Shown piece by piece: positions 23,901-37,477 of a stretch of 64,000 nucleotides of DNA. The position numbers and the translations under genes were made by a program. The notes below the pieces were generated by a model that saw only the letters and a program-made list of their open reading frames with translations, was not told the DNA's origin and searched no databases. Position 1 is the stretch's first letter, and the number at the start of each line of letters is the position of its first letter. The stretch is from Paralvinella palmiformis (lineage: Eukaryota > Annelida > Polychaeta > Terebellida > Alvinellidae): assembly GCA_025642065.1 (NCBI GenBank), contig JAODUP010000129.1, forward strand, positions 764,501 through 828,500, in the 5' to 3' direction.

Positions 23901-26900
23901 CACACTCAGAAACACACTCACACACACACACATGGATTTCACTTTGATGTTATAACAAATAAACAAAATTGTCACACCAAACACTCCTGATTGTAATTTC
24001 AACTGGCAAGCGTTATTAATTAATTGTTTCATGCAAATTGGCGAGCAAAGGCTTGCAATGTGAACAGTAATTTCTATGTTATCACTAATCATCTGGATGT
24101 ACCAGTAGTTAACAGCACATGACAATCAAGTATTATTACATAAAGACCGGCATGTTTGTGAAATCCAAATAACAGTTTGGTGAAAATTAATCATAATTTA
24201 TTTAATAAGACCAGTAGGCAGAGCTGTGGGGATTTTATTCCAATTATCACTCATACAAACATGCCTGATTGTAACTTCAATTGGCAAATATTATTAATTC
24301 ACTGTTTCACAGCACATCTGGAAGTACTGGTAGGTAGCAGCGATTGTGACTATCAAGTATTATTACATAAAGACGGACATGTTTGTGAGAACCAAATAAC
24401 AGTTTGGTTAAAATTAATTGTTATTTGTTGAATAATAATGGATTAATAGGCAGTGATGTGACGATTTTATTCCAATTCTGGCTCTTATTGGGTTGAATCC
24501 TATAGTGTTGTGTGTCAAGGAATGGCTAAAAACATCTTTTCCTTCGGGTGGTAAGAAATTTGATGCACATATAAGTTGAGGTGCTTCTGGGAACTGCCTT
24601 TTCCCCACCTAAAAATCGACTTATACATGAGTAATATATATGGTACTTTGCTCTTTACTTCACTCTTTTCAAGCCTTTTGATTGCCTTACAGCATTGGTT
24701 GAATTATCTGATTGGCCGATGAATAATGTATTGGTGAATCTCAATTAAAGCACATTCATAATATCGTATTAGCTAAAACAATATGTATGAGATCATATAT
24801 GTATGAGATCATATATGTATGAGATCATGTATGTATGAGATCATATACATTTAATCAATTAGCCTACCTATTGTATATTACTATTAGTGTTTTTGTCTAA
24901 CAAAACAAATAGCTTCCCAAATCTATAAACATTATGAAAACTTTTGTTTTAAAGTTTTATGTCATCTTTGATAATCTAAACAGAAGCCATATTCATAATT
25001 AATTTTGTTATTCAGTCGGATGTTTATAAATATGTTGATTATAAATTTGTATTCATAAAATGTCATTTTAATCATGGAACGTATATCAAGCAAAATGTAA
25101 AGGCACAGAATCTGAGCTTCACCGATCATCATCATCATCACCATCAAAAGAAAGAAGAAATTATAGCTTATTGTGACCATAAGTCAGTCGGTGACATAAT
25201 GACAAAATTTGGCTGGTCATTTTGCTACATTATGGTCCATAAGGTTTAAAAGTCAAAACATGTGAAACTAATGGAGTACATAAATTTTGAAGAGCTCCTT
25301 TTATTATGTTCCTAAAATAAACGTACACAAATTATTTTTTAACATATGAGGTTGTTCTTGGTAAAATAAATTCTCATTTGAACAGAATTAGATATTGTTG
25401 AGTTTAATTATTAAAGTTGACGCTTTTATTGCCAAATTAAGTTGAATGAATGATGTCATTTCTATATAAACGACCAGCAAAATTTTGTCATTATGTCACT
25501 GACTGACTTATGGTCACAATAAGCTATAATTTCTTCTTTCTTTGGATGGTGATGATGATGATGATGATGATCGGTGAAGCTCAGATACTGTGCCTTTACA
25601 TTTTGCTTGATATACGTTCCATGATTAAAATAACATTTTATGAATAAACTTCTTAATCAACATATTTATAAACATCTGACTGAATAACAAAATTAATTAT
25701 GAATATGGCTTCTGTTTAGATTATCAAAGATGACATAAAACTTTAAAACAAAAGTTTTCATAATGTTTGTAGATTTGGGAAGCTATTTGTTTGACATACT
25801 ATGTAGGTGCACTATATATTATAATTTTTATTCATTCAGAATATAAGCTTGAAACCTTTTGCTAAACATATTTATTCATAGCCTTTGTAAAGATTACATC
25901 TTTGAGAAGTATTACATCAGTAGGTTTCCTTTTTGTAATCTAGAACACTTGGGCAGTGTACATTTTATCTTCGGAATTTCTTCAGATATTGATGAGTGCG
26001 CGCTGCAGGTAGATTTATGCGAACAGAGATGCGTCAACACGGAAGGTTCTTATGAGTGTAAATGCTATGATGGATACAGACCAAACTCAAATTTTGGGCA
26101 TCGGTGTACAGGTTTGTTGAAGTTTTGTAAATCTAGCTTGCTAAGCATCAGAGGCAAAAGCTGTTTATTTAATGATGATTCTGTTTGTTTCTAGATATTA
26201 ACGAATGCGAATCCAACAACGGAGATTGTGAGCATATTTGTACAAACACACCTGGAAGTTACAAGTGTTCTTGTCGGCATGGCTTTAGTTTGTTTGTGGC
26301 CAATGGGACAAATGGAATTGTTCTGTCTCCTGGTGCTACTGGAAAACTTCGGAATGATGTTCTTTATTTCAACCATAGTTGTGTCCGTGAGTTGAGCATT
26401 TACAAAATGGCATATTATTAATACTAGCAAAGTTTTCCTCTGGCATTGATACCATGCTTCAGCTACTAGAAAGCTAAATTGTTTTTCAGAAGAGTGTACT
26501 TTGGGTTTTCAATTATAAATATGTACTTTCTCTTAATCTGCTTTATTTGATGTGTAAACTATATATTGTATGAAACTGATGTCATTTACAAAATATAGTC
26601 ACCTACTTTTGTCGAATTAAATTAGGTTTTCATTCTTTCAGGCAATTGGTGCCCCAACCTGCCTGCATTGCCGAATGGAGTCCAATTAATCTTACGGAAA
26701 TACCATCAATATGGTGATATTGTGAAATTCCAATGTAATGTTGGATATATTATGCATGGATCACCGACGATATTTTGCCAAGCAGATGGTTCATGGAGCA
26801 GGGCTTTACCAACCTGTACTGGTGAGATTAAACTTGTATCGACACCACTTATGTTGTCAGTGATCAATATGTGATGACTGGCTTCATTCTTTGTTCTGCA

Positions 26901-29900
26901 GATATTCAGGCATAAGGATTAAATCCAACTGTTACTCATATCTATACAATAGTTCATCCTGTCAACAGAATGTTTCAGCTGAATCATCTTATGTCCTTTG
27001 AGAGTAACCCATGACCATATATCCAAGCCGTGACCAATGTTCAGGCTAACCACAGCAAACATTATTATTGTTCTGTTATGATATCACCTTTATAGCCAAG
27101 AGCATATAATAACAGCTAATAATCTAAAATAATTTAGTGCATATATATATTTTTAACATCATGTTCCCTGTTCTCAAATATTTTGTTGCATAGATTGGTC
27201 CAAATTGTGTTTTATTGTATTAGTTTTGTGCTGTATCTAATTTTAGCAAGCATATGCATCTTCAATATATTTCTACTTTTGTCTTCTCAAATAGCTGCAT
27301 TCTGCCATATTGGCCCATCTCTGGTTGGCTCATCAGTGTACAGTTTGCTGAAACACAAAGAAAATACCACTGTGCTATATGGAGACCTGATTAGTGTTGA
27401 ATGTGCACAGACATGGCCGATTCTACCAATAAGCTACATGTGTTCTTATGATCACATTACTAGACAATACATATTTACTGGAGGAAGAAAAAGTTGCCCT
27501 GGTAAGGAATTCTTCCAAACATTCAATGAATATGCCATTATCAGTACCATGAGAAATTGATTAACACAGTACTGAACAGTTTTGTCTTAATGATCAAAGA
27601 ATATGTGACTTAATTATGTCATTGTTAGCTTGTGGTCAACCATCAGGGTTTGAGGACTTTTGTCCTATAACCACCCTAATATTTGTTATGCAGCTGTCTC
27701 CTTTAGACAGTACATGAATTTACTGTACTTGCAGTTATCAACTGTGGTATTCCTGAACAACTGCGCGGAAGCTTAACACCATCTCTTTTATCAACATCAT
27801 ATGAAAGTACTTTCATCTTTGAATGCCAGAATCTATATGATCTGGTTGGTATTGGTCCCCTAAATGACAAAAGAGTCGTTTGTGATAAGTATGCCAGGTG
27901 GAATTATGGCACATTAGAATGCATTCGTGAGTAGTTGTTGACAAGTTTTACTTGATCCTTTAACATTTTACAATTTAGTAATTATGTGCTTGTGAGCTAC
28001 ATGGAATTAGAATAATTGGTGAATTGTTACATTGCAATAGCCTATAGGTGAAGTCAGCCTAGTTTAAAATAGGCTTCCTATCAGATTTAGTATTGGCCAT
28101 TTTATTATCATAACTTTGGCATTATGTATTTTAGGGAGAAGTTGTGAAGATCCTGGTACTCCTTTAGATACCATACAGCATGCCTCGTCGTATGAATTAG
28201 GTGCCAAAGTTACCTACAGCTGCATTAAACCAGGCTATGTCCTCAGTCATACTGAAGCATTGACATGCATACTGAAAAATAATGATCCAGTATGGGCTGG
28301 TGTTCTGCCAACCTGTAGAGGTGCACTTTGTTATATACAGATTTATTTAAATACATTTTTGTTCATGTTAAATGCTACTCAGTAACTCGTTACAGATGTC
28401 AAATGAACAGATACAAGGTGCAATAATTCTAAGAACACATTGCTGTCAATATTACCTAGAAAGTAGTTCAAATGTCTACAGTTTTCTTAATGTATTTCAT
28501 TAATGTCAATCTGTGGTTGAGTGAGCAGAATTTAATTAGTTAGAAATCTTAGACCAGATAGGTTAATTGAGCTTGCGTTCTTTGTTCAGTTAATTTCCTA
28601 CAATTATTTGCTCAAATACCAAATACATTTTAGGAAGTTATTTTTACTGTAAGAATAATTAACTATTGCCTTGGTTAAGTAAATAAATTTCTGACCTGTT
28701 GTTTTCTGTACTATGGTTGATTTCAGATGAGACGCCTCCTACAGTTTTGTGCGAGCCTAACATAATGAGAGTGCTGCCATTTCATAGCCTGTATGATTCT
28801 GGATACAGTAAGCCACAGTTTACAGATAATTCCGGAGCTATTTCCAGAATAGACATCAGACCCAACAGTCTTAACTTCAGGAGTCCCATAATCAGCAATG
28901 TGAACTTAACGCTAACAGGATATGATCATTCCAATAACACGAACAAGTGCTTTCTTCAAGTGATTGTCATAGGTATGATTGTCCCAAATCTTACTTAAGT
29001 TTTTTTTTTTTTAAATACTAGAACATAATACTATCCCATCTTCTGATATTATCTAGTATATGTATCACCATGCTAACAAGACCCCTCTGATATATATGTT
29101 CACAGATGACAAGCCACCAGTAATTCTTTGTCCAGAAAGTTATGAAGTAATGTTGCTTGGTCCAAACTACACATCACTTATAATGCCTAGTACAGACCAT
29201 CCAGCCACCGCATCCGATGATTCGGGGTCAGTGACACTTAAATACACACCTGAAGCCGTACTCCTCAATGCAGCCAGTGGAACAAATGATGTAATGATAA
29301 ATGTGATAGCTAGAGATAATGCCAGGAATACAGCCAGCTGCAGCTACATCATATCTGCTTTTGGTAAGGGACTTCAGCAGTTGTCATTCTATAAATATCT
29401 TGTTTACTATAATAATAATAATTATTATTATTATAAATCAAGAAAAACAGAACTGGTTATACTATTTCCTGGATCTCAATAATCAGTATCTCTTTGTATA
29501 ATAATATTGTATTAGAAAAATTCCTTATAAGAGTGATACTATATTAAATAATTACATTTAGAGGATCAGAAATTGATTATGTTAATGAACAATAACTTGG
29601 TGGTCTATCAGCTTCTGCATCGCCATAGGCCCACCAGTGACTTCTCTGTCTATCAGTACATTTAGGAACATGAGCACTACTACTTAACTACTATACTAGT
29701 GTTATATTTAAGAGCCAGTCATGGAGTGAGATTAGACAACATTGTGGCACTGTAATGTCTTGGGACCGTAGTTTAAAACTACTCACTTTGTGTAGTGGCT
29801 ATGACAGTAGGATGGCGCATAGGCAATTAGGCTTGGAATGGTTTGAACTCTATTATTGGTGGCTGTAAAGTCAAACTACTGCTATCAAGTGAGAATGCAA

Positions 29901-32900
29901 ACAAACAGAGCAAAATGAGAAAGATTATGAAAACACTAAGCGAGTTTGATCATTTATTCCATCTTGGCAAATAGACTTAATTAAATTTAACAATGTTAAT
30001 GTCTTTGTTTTGTAAGATGGATATACAGGTAGATAAGTTGTTCATGAATAAATGTTAAACAAGAATCAATGGTTGTATAAATACTTGTTAATTTATAAAA
30101 CAATTTGCAAAGCAATAGTGCCAAAAAGCAGGTCAAGTGAACTTTGGGTCAGGGCAAGTGGATTATGATGTCTGTGTGTTGTACTGTAAATCAGTCTGTC
30201 ATTAAGGCAAGTGCATTTTAAAGAGAATGATCAGGTTGGTCTGGAGAGAAACACTATCATGAAAGAATAAAGATTCATAGGCGTGACAAATACGAGTTTG
30301 CAATAGATGAATATCACCAATGGGAGTATGCAGAAAATATTAAATATACCTATCATTGAATTATGTATTTTAATTTATCATGTTCATTATATATTTATCA
30401 TAGCAGTCATGGTACCTTGAGTTGCCACAATTAATAATATAGCTACCATATGAATTTGTGTGATTTCTGCACCATGGCTTTAAACATGTTGCTGTTCTTT
30501 ATTGAGAGTATATCATTGTTTAGATAATTCTAAGTCACTGGATTCTTGTTGACAGAAAACACGGAAAAAGAATATAGTTTGTGGGATAGATCCGAGTATG
30601 TAATGAGGATGGATGTCTAGTATTGGGATTGTTATGGCCATGGTAAAATATCCATGAGAAGTGTGGAATAATGGAAGTGAGCTATGCTTGTAATCATGAC
30701 TGATTAAAACAGATTGAAGTTGATAAAGATCACAAAATTTGTATTATATTATTCTATCTAAAAAGTAATGTGAGTGTTCTACCACTTCTTGTTTATTATT
30801 TGAATGGTCCTCTACATGGCTTGTTGATTCTCATACTTGTATTCTGTGTGTCAGGTGACTTTGTACTAAATTGCAATAGACCAATTTAAGTATATGAGGG
30901 AGTAGTATTCTTTTTACTCTGTTCAATGCTTTGGGGAACTTTGTGGTATTTCCAAGTTAGAGATTTTGATCCATGCGTATGCTAAGGTAATTATCGCATT
31001 ATGTGGGATGTTTGGTATTTTGGTGGTTGGAGTAAACAATGGCAGTGTTGTTTTTGAATGTCAAATAGTATTATTTTGTGGCTGAAGCCTAGTTACAGAG
31101 AAGGAAAACACTGCTTACTGCACACATCAGACTTATTCATGAATTTTATGAAAAGTTATGAAAAGTGTTTGCGGTATTTCCTTCCTTAGGAAGTTGTGTG
31201 GACGATGAAACACCCTTCAGATAATGTCCACTGGACATTATCTGAAGGGTGTTTCATCTTTGACTTCACCTCATTACCTTTGGAGGTAGCTCTGCCCATT
31301 TAGACTACCATGTGCACAAAAGTGGCTGTGCGACATCAATCATCATCCTTGAGAGTTAACTCTTACCCATATGCCCAGGGAGTGACCTGCACTGAAGATA
31401 AATAACTCGACTCAACAACACGATTATCAGCAATTAACCTCATTAACTCTCTGCCCACAGTCAGTATTCACTCTGAAAATATATGCATTAAGTACATTTT
31501 TGTTTTAAATTTATACATTTCAGCTGATCCATGTTCAATGGCTGCCTTGTCAGTTCCAAATTCAGTGGAAACAAAATGTAAGGATACTCTCAATGGTCAT
31601 GAATGTCTCATGAAATGCAAGGCTGGACTTCACTTTAGGGCAATGAATCAAGAAATGACTTATGCTTGTGATAATCATAAGCAGTGGTTGCCAAGTCCAC
31701 AGGTTCAACACTGTATGGGTATGTGGCTTGCCTTCAGAACATACTTTTTTATAATTTAGATTATCCTGCATTTTCCCTCGATTTTGAACTTTTTTGTTTT
31801 AATTTTTCATGGAAATAAATTTAGTTTAGAAAATTTGTATAAATAGATAAATATTTCTGATTCTGAATAATTTGAATTGTTTTAAATGCTATTTAATCAG
31901 CATTATAGGAGTTTTCATTAAGGATAGTTAATTGGATTGATATAAATTGATATATTAAGACATTTACTAGAATAATGTTTTTTTAAATAAAAGATTGCTA
32001 GATAAGTTGAATGCTATCCAGATAGCAAGCCTGGAATACAGTTGAACTTTGAATCATTGAAAAATATTGTCACATTCAAATATCGTCTATTGCAGTTCCA
32101 TCAGCTCAGGTTCAGTACATTCTGAAAATGAGAATGACATCGACAAACATTTCACCATTAACATCTTCTATGACAACACTGACATGTATAGAACAGGCAA
32201 AGATCAACTTGTTACAATGTAACACATGTTTAGAAAAGACATCTATTCAGATGAGGCTCTGGTTCAAAGCATTTAGTAATATAACCGATGTATACCTTCA
32301 GTTTGGACCTCTGGTAATAGAAGGCAACAAGGTAGCACGATCATTTGAACATTGCTTTCAGAATGAGATAAAAACAATTTCGAACTACTGTTTGATAATA
32401 ATTGATACTTGACATCAATTACAGGATGAAATGATTATATTATGACTAGGTTTGTGCTTTCAGATTGTCACAGATTTGTTTGTAACGCTTTTGCCAGATG
32501 GTCTTCCCAACAGTCAATACAACATGGTTCTTGTGTTTGTTATGGGTGTTGGTAACAGTATCTTCAGTAATCTAGCAGTATCAGTTCCCGGTTGCGCGGA
32601 ACTATCCTGGGAGCTTGTTCTAGCAGACCTATCAGGAGACTACCGTTGTCCAACTGAGACCTTCCTGCTGGAAGCAGCTGGAACCTTTGTGTGCAGTAAG
32701 TTGTCATTGATTTTCAAATGATTCTGTTTTAGAGTTGGGTGTGTGTATGTGTCTTCGTGTGTATGTGTGCATATGTGTGAGTGCCTATGTGTATGTGCTT
32801 GTGCATGCATGTGTATGTGCACACAATGTCTTGGCTTTTAATGCAAATAGGAGTTGAACAGCTAAATACTGCATAAGCTAGATTTGTATCCCAGGCCCAC

Positions 32901-35900
32901 ATTGTATATGATTACATTAACTATTTTGTTGACAAAGTTTTTAAATGATCAATTATAAAAAATGTTTTGTTTGAGCATACACACATACACACAAACAAAG
33001 CAGCGCCCATGTGCGTGCACACACACACACACATACACACACACATGAACAGTCACACACACGAACACACACACACATGAACATACACAAACACACACAC
33101 ACACATGAACACACACAAACACACACATATGAACACACACAAACACACACACATGAATACACACAAACACACACACATGAAAACACACAAACACACACAT
33201 AGTTTGTATATAATTAGATCACACAAGTCATTGGGTTATTTTCTTGGCTCCGGTGTAACAGATGCCATACCGTGCCAACAACAAAAGAAATGGGCATGCG
33301 CAATCCAGGACCGCAGCCATCTTTAAAACATGGATTGGCCCAGAAGGTGCAAAAGGTCATTTACACTTTTCAGTGAATATTGATGATATTGTCGATCATA
33401 CATATTATAGAACTATTCCAATAGAACACGTGTGTTTCTACTCAAAAGATAAGGGCATCTCCATGACCTAACTGGTAGCACGGTTATCCACACTTATCTG
33501 TTGTAGATGAACCATTTAGCCAAAAACAATTTGTAATTGTTTGAAATTTACATTTCAGTCTAAGATACCTCTATTTGGATCATCAGGATGTGAAATATAA
33601 ATTTATTAAAATCATTTTGGGGATTTTGACTTTGGAATAGGAAAGTTTCCTAAGGAAACTATTCAATACAATATTTATTTGTTCAGAATATGTAAATCAG
33701 AATGATTTGCATACTGATCATTTTGATCCATGAGTATATTGCAAAAACAATTCACATTTAAGTTGTTTGTCACAATGCATGCCTTCATCTAAAGGTTTAA
33801 ACAGGACATTCATATGTAATGATAGAAGCCATTAGTTGGCAAATGGGGATGTGATCTAGATCAGGATTGGGGCGATTATAGGACCAAGGTAATTGATTAT
33901 GATTACTTGAGAATATCATAATTACGATTACATTTAAATTCTGAATGTAACCAAATATGATTACGTAGTCAAGTAATCATGATTACAATCATGAATACAA
34001 CACAAACATGAATGTGATTCGTCATCAATATTTACTCAGGTACATGTATAATACTGATATAAACATGCTAGAATGTTTACATGTTGATTTGTAAGAACTG
34101 GACGCATTTTCTGGTATGTTCTTGAAATGAAAATCTACAAGAGACTTTGATGCCATTGTACGACGTTAATTTGTTTTGATATTTCTGAGATCAATATTCA
34201 CCATAGAAGAAAGGAGCCAGTAATGCATTTGCCTTGTCTTGTCGAACTTTGGGGTAGAGACACCTGGCTGTCGCCTATTGGGCATTTGCCATGAATGCAC
34301 AGGTATTTATAGAGATAACTGAGATTAGTGCAAACTGAGATTAGTGAAAATGATATCAATGGAATTGTTTGAATATTTATTTAGTAATGAAATGCATCAC
34401 GTGTGGTGTGACTATAGCCAGGTTATGTCTATATAATTAATAGGATAATTAGAATATAGTCAAACCCCCAACTTCAACCCCCTCTGTAACTTGACCACCT
34501 CTGTAAATGGACCAATGTTTTAGTCTTAAATTATTGCTACTTTAAAAATTGTATTTTTATTCTATAACTGGGCCACCTCTCAACTCCATACTTTGACCTT
34601 TGATATCCATCTAATGACCACATTTGTCATCCTCCATGTCGATTGGCTGCTTGTCATCCGACTGCTGGCCAATCAGGGTCTTTTGAAGCTGTAGTTGAAA
34701 CAACAGTGTCAGAAAGAAGCCATGATTGCTGCCTGTGTGACGAGCTTCATGGGCTTAACCATGTTAAAACAACAGGAGTTAATCTGAAATGCCTGTTTAT
34801 ATGACTCATAATAGTGGCAACATGTTATATTCTTAAGCAGTGTTTCAACACATTTTCTTTTCATGTTCATAGAACCAATAAACTGACAAATCATCTTGTG
34901 TATAAGATTCAATGGGTAAATCAGTTCTATTGTTATCTTTTGCCTTACATACAAAACCATTATCTCTGGTAAATAATCAAATTCCTTTAATCATGCAAAT
35001 AATCGCTGATTACAATTACAAAGTAATTGATTATGATTACATTGCATCTGGAAATGGTGATTATAATTACTTGAAATCATGTAATCAATTACAATCAATT
35101 ACGATTACTGATTATGATTACCCCAACCCTGGTCTAGATATGGTGTCTAGTTTTGTTTTTTAGCAGTCTGTTTTTGACAAATCTCAGTAACACAATAATT
35201 ACATCAGTTATAATATCTTTCGAGGCGAATAATTAGTTCATCAGATGTACATCTCCTTAGCAAAGCTGACAGTTAAGTTGACCACTGATCCCTAGGATCA
35301 ACATTCTACTCAATGATTTAACTATGACATCCAACAGATCTGATTAATCAGACGATAAAATCTTGTTAAAATAAACTGGACTTTGCCTTTTCAGTTTGGT
35401 TACCATGTGTACATTTACATGTATATGGAATCAGTGGAAATCTGCTATGGTTACTTCTATAAACTGCCATGGTCATGTATAAATATACTACTACTACTAA
35501 CAATAGTACCACTGCTACTAGTGGGTGGAGGTTGAGGATCATCCCCTATGAATCCAGAATTGACTTCTTTGTATATTTTAAGTTTAACTGAACTGGTGAT
35601 ATTTAGAAAACTGAAATGTTTCAGGATATGGCATACCTATGTGCAAGATTTACAGGACAAAACTCTGTTACTTAAGTCTCAAGTGACAATTTTGGCTTTT
35701 ATACAAGTGCACCCCTGAGTCACCTTTGTGTGAGTGAGTGAGTGAGTGAGTGAGTGAGTGAGTGAGTGAGTGAGTGAGTGAGTGAGTGAGTGAGTGAGTG
35801 AGTGAGTGAGTGAGTGAGTGAGTGAGTGAGTGAGTGAGTGAGTGAGTGAGTGAGTGAGTGAGTGAGTGAGTGAGTGAGTGAGTGAGTGAGTGAGTGAGTG

Positions 35901-37406
35901 AGTGAGTGAGTGAGTGAGTGAGTGAGTGAGTGAGCGAGTGAGCGAGAGCATAGATGTGTGCACATTTATTCTGTGATTGATTTAGGGTACATAGATGATA
36001 GATGATACAATATGTACCCAAAGGCAACTTCTTTTTAAAATATGCAGTCTTGTTTGTATGCACACCATCAGTTGAGTTGTGGAAAATAATGTACACCTAC
36101 CAACTTGAGCAATACAAATCCTTGCACTGTGTCTCTCTCTAGTAATCCTTCTTGTTTTGGGATAATTCCTTGCATAAAGTTGTTCAGAATTTATCATTTA
36201 GATTCGAGCAGAACATTTTTTTCCGCTCATCTAGCTGTTACAGAAAACACTCTTCTTGCAGCCGACCCAGCAAAATGAGGTATGCATCCGAGTCCATCAT
36301 GGTTATAGCATATAGTTCCCGATTAAATTGTACACTGCACCAATCTTCTTTCAGTTCCATGTCCACCAGCCACCAAATATGTATCAGGGTGTCAGATATG
36401 TCCACCTGGAACATACCAAGACCAAGCTGGCCAGAAAGTGTGTTGGTCATGTCCTACTGGCACATGGTCAAAGGAGGGAGCAGCTTCTCTAAAAGATTGT
36501 CATTGTAAGTGTTCTTATTATCAGTACTTTCCAAAATTGTCCAAGAAACAGAGTCAGGTTTTAGTATTCATAAGGTATATACAAATATTATGGAGAGAGT
36601 TTAAGAAATACATTTGTTTGCTTGCCTAAACTGAATAAAAAGACACTGAGCAGATTGAGGTATTATTATTAAGTGATGTTCATCAAAAGAAATTCACCAT
36701 TTGAACCTCTCTGAACATCAGAAAATAAAGCCTAACTCAGTCAGTCCCCACCTGCTGCTGACTGAATTTCCATCAGATAAGTACCGACTCCACTCTGGCT
36801 AACAAACTAGTGTCCCACCTGCTGGAATATTGGATACATTTAACCACTTTGTCTATAGCCCACATGCAAGTTCTGTAACATTGGTACAGTATTGCAAAAT
36901 ATGTATATAGCTTAGTAATGAACATCCTATACAATACGTTTAATTAAAATACCTAGTAGAAACAAGGAGTGTTGTTTTATATCAGTCACTGAGTGGATGA
37001 TTAAGGAGCCTGGTATGTGCTTCACTATCGTATGCCGTTCTTGAATGGGGTGAATGATTCACCCACCCACCTATCTACCGACCATCCAGAGTTATCATCT
37101 CCCTTATAACTGCTTGTTGTCATATTGTGACAGTATTGTGACATCTAAGTCTCTGGATGTGTTACAACTAGAGGCCCTGAACAACAATAAACAGAGTAAA
37201 AGTACTCATGAGATATACATTGGCATCCTCTGTATATGTCTTGCTCATTATTTATGTCTAATACTGAACTGTTGATGATGTATGGCTCTTGGTTCAATAA
37301 CTGATTTCTGCTAAAAAAATCAATCAGTCTTTGAAGAATCAATGGAATGTGAAAACAAAATCTTTGAACAATCATCTTTTGCAACAATGGACTGTATCAT
37401 TATATG

Positions 37407-37477
<71 letters not shown>

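Noticed and set aside
32949..33326. Cys/Val-rich and His/Thr-rich reading frames
   Set aside because: Translation of a CA minisatellite.
35668..36096. Thr-His-Ser-Leu repeat protein frames
   Set aside because: Translation of the TGAG microsatellite.
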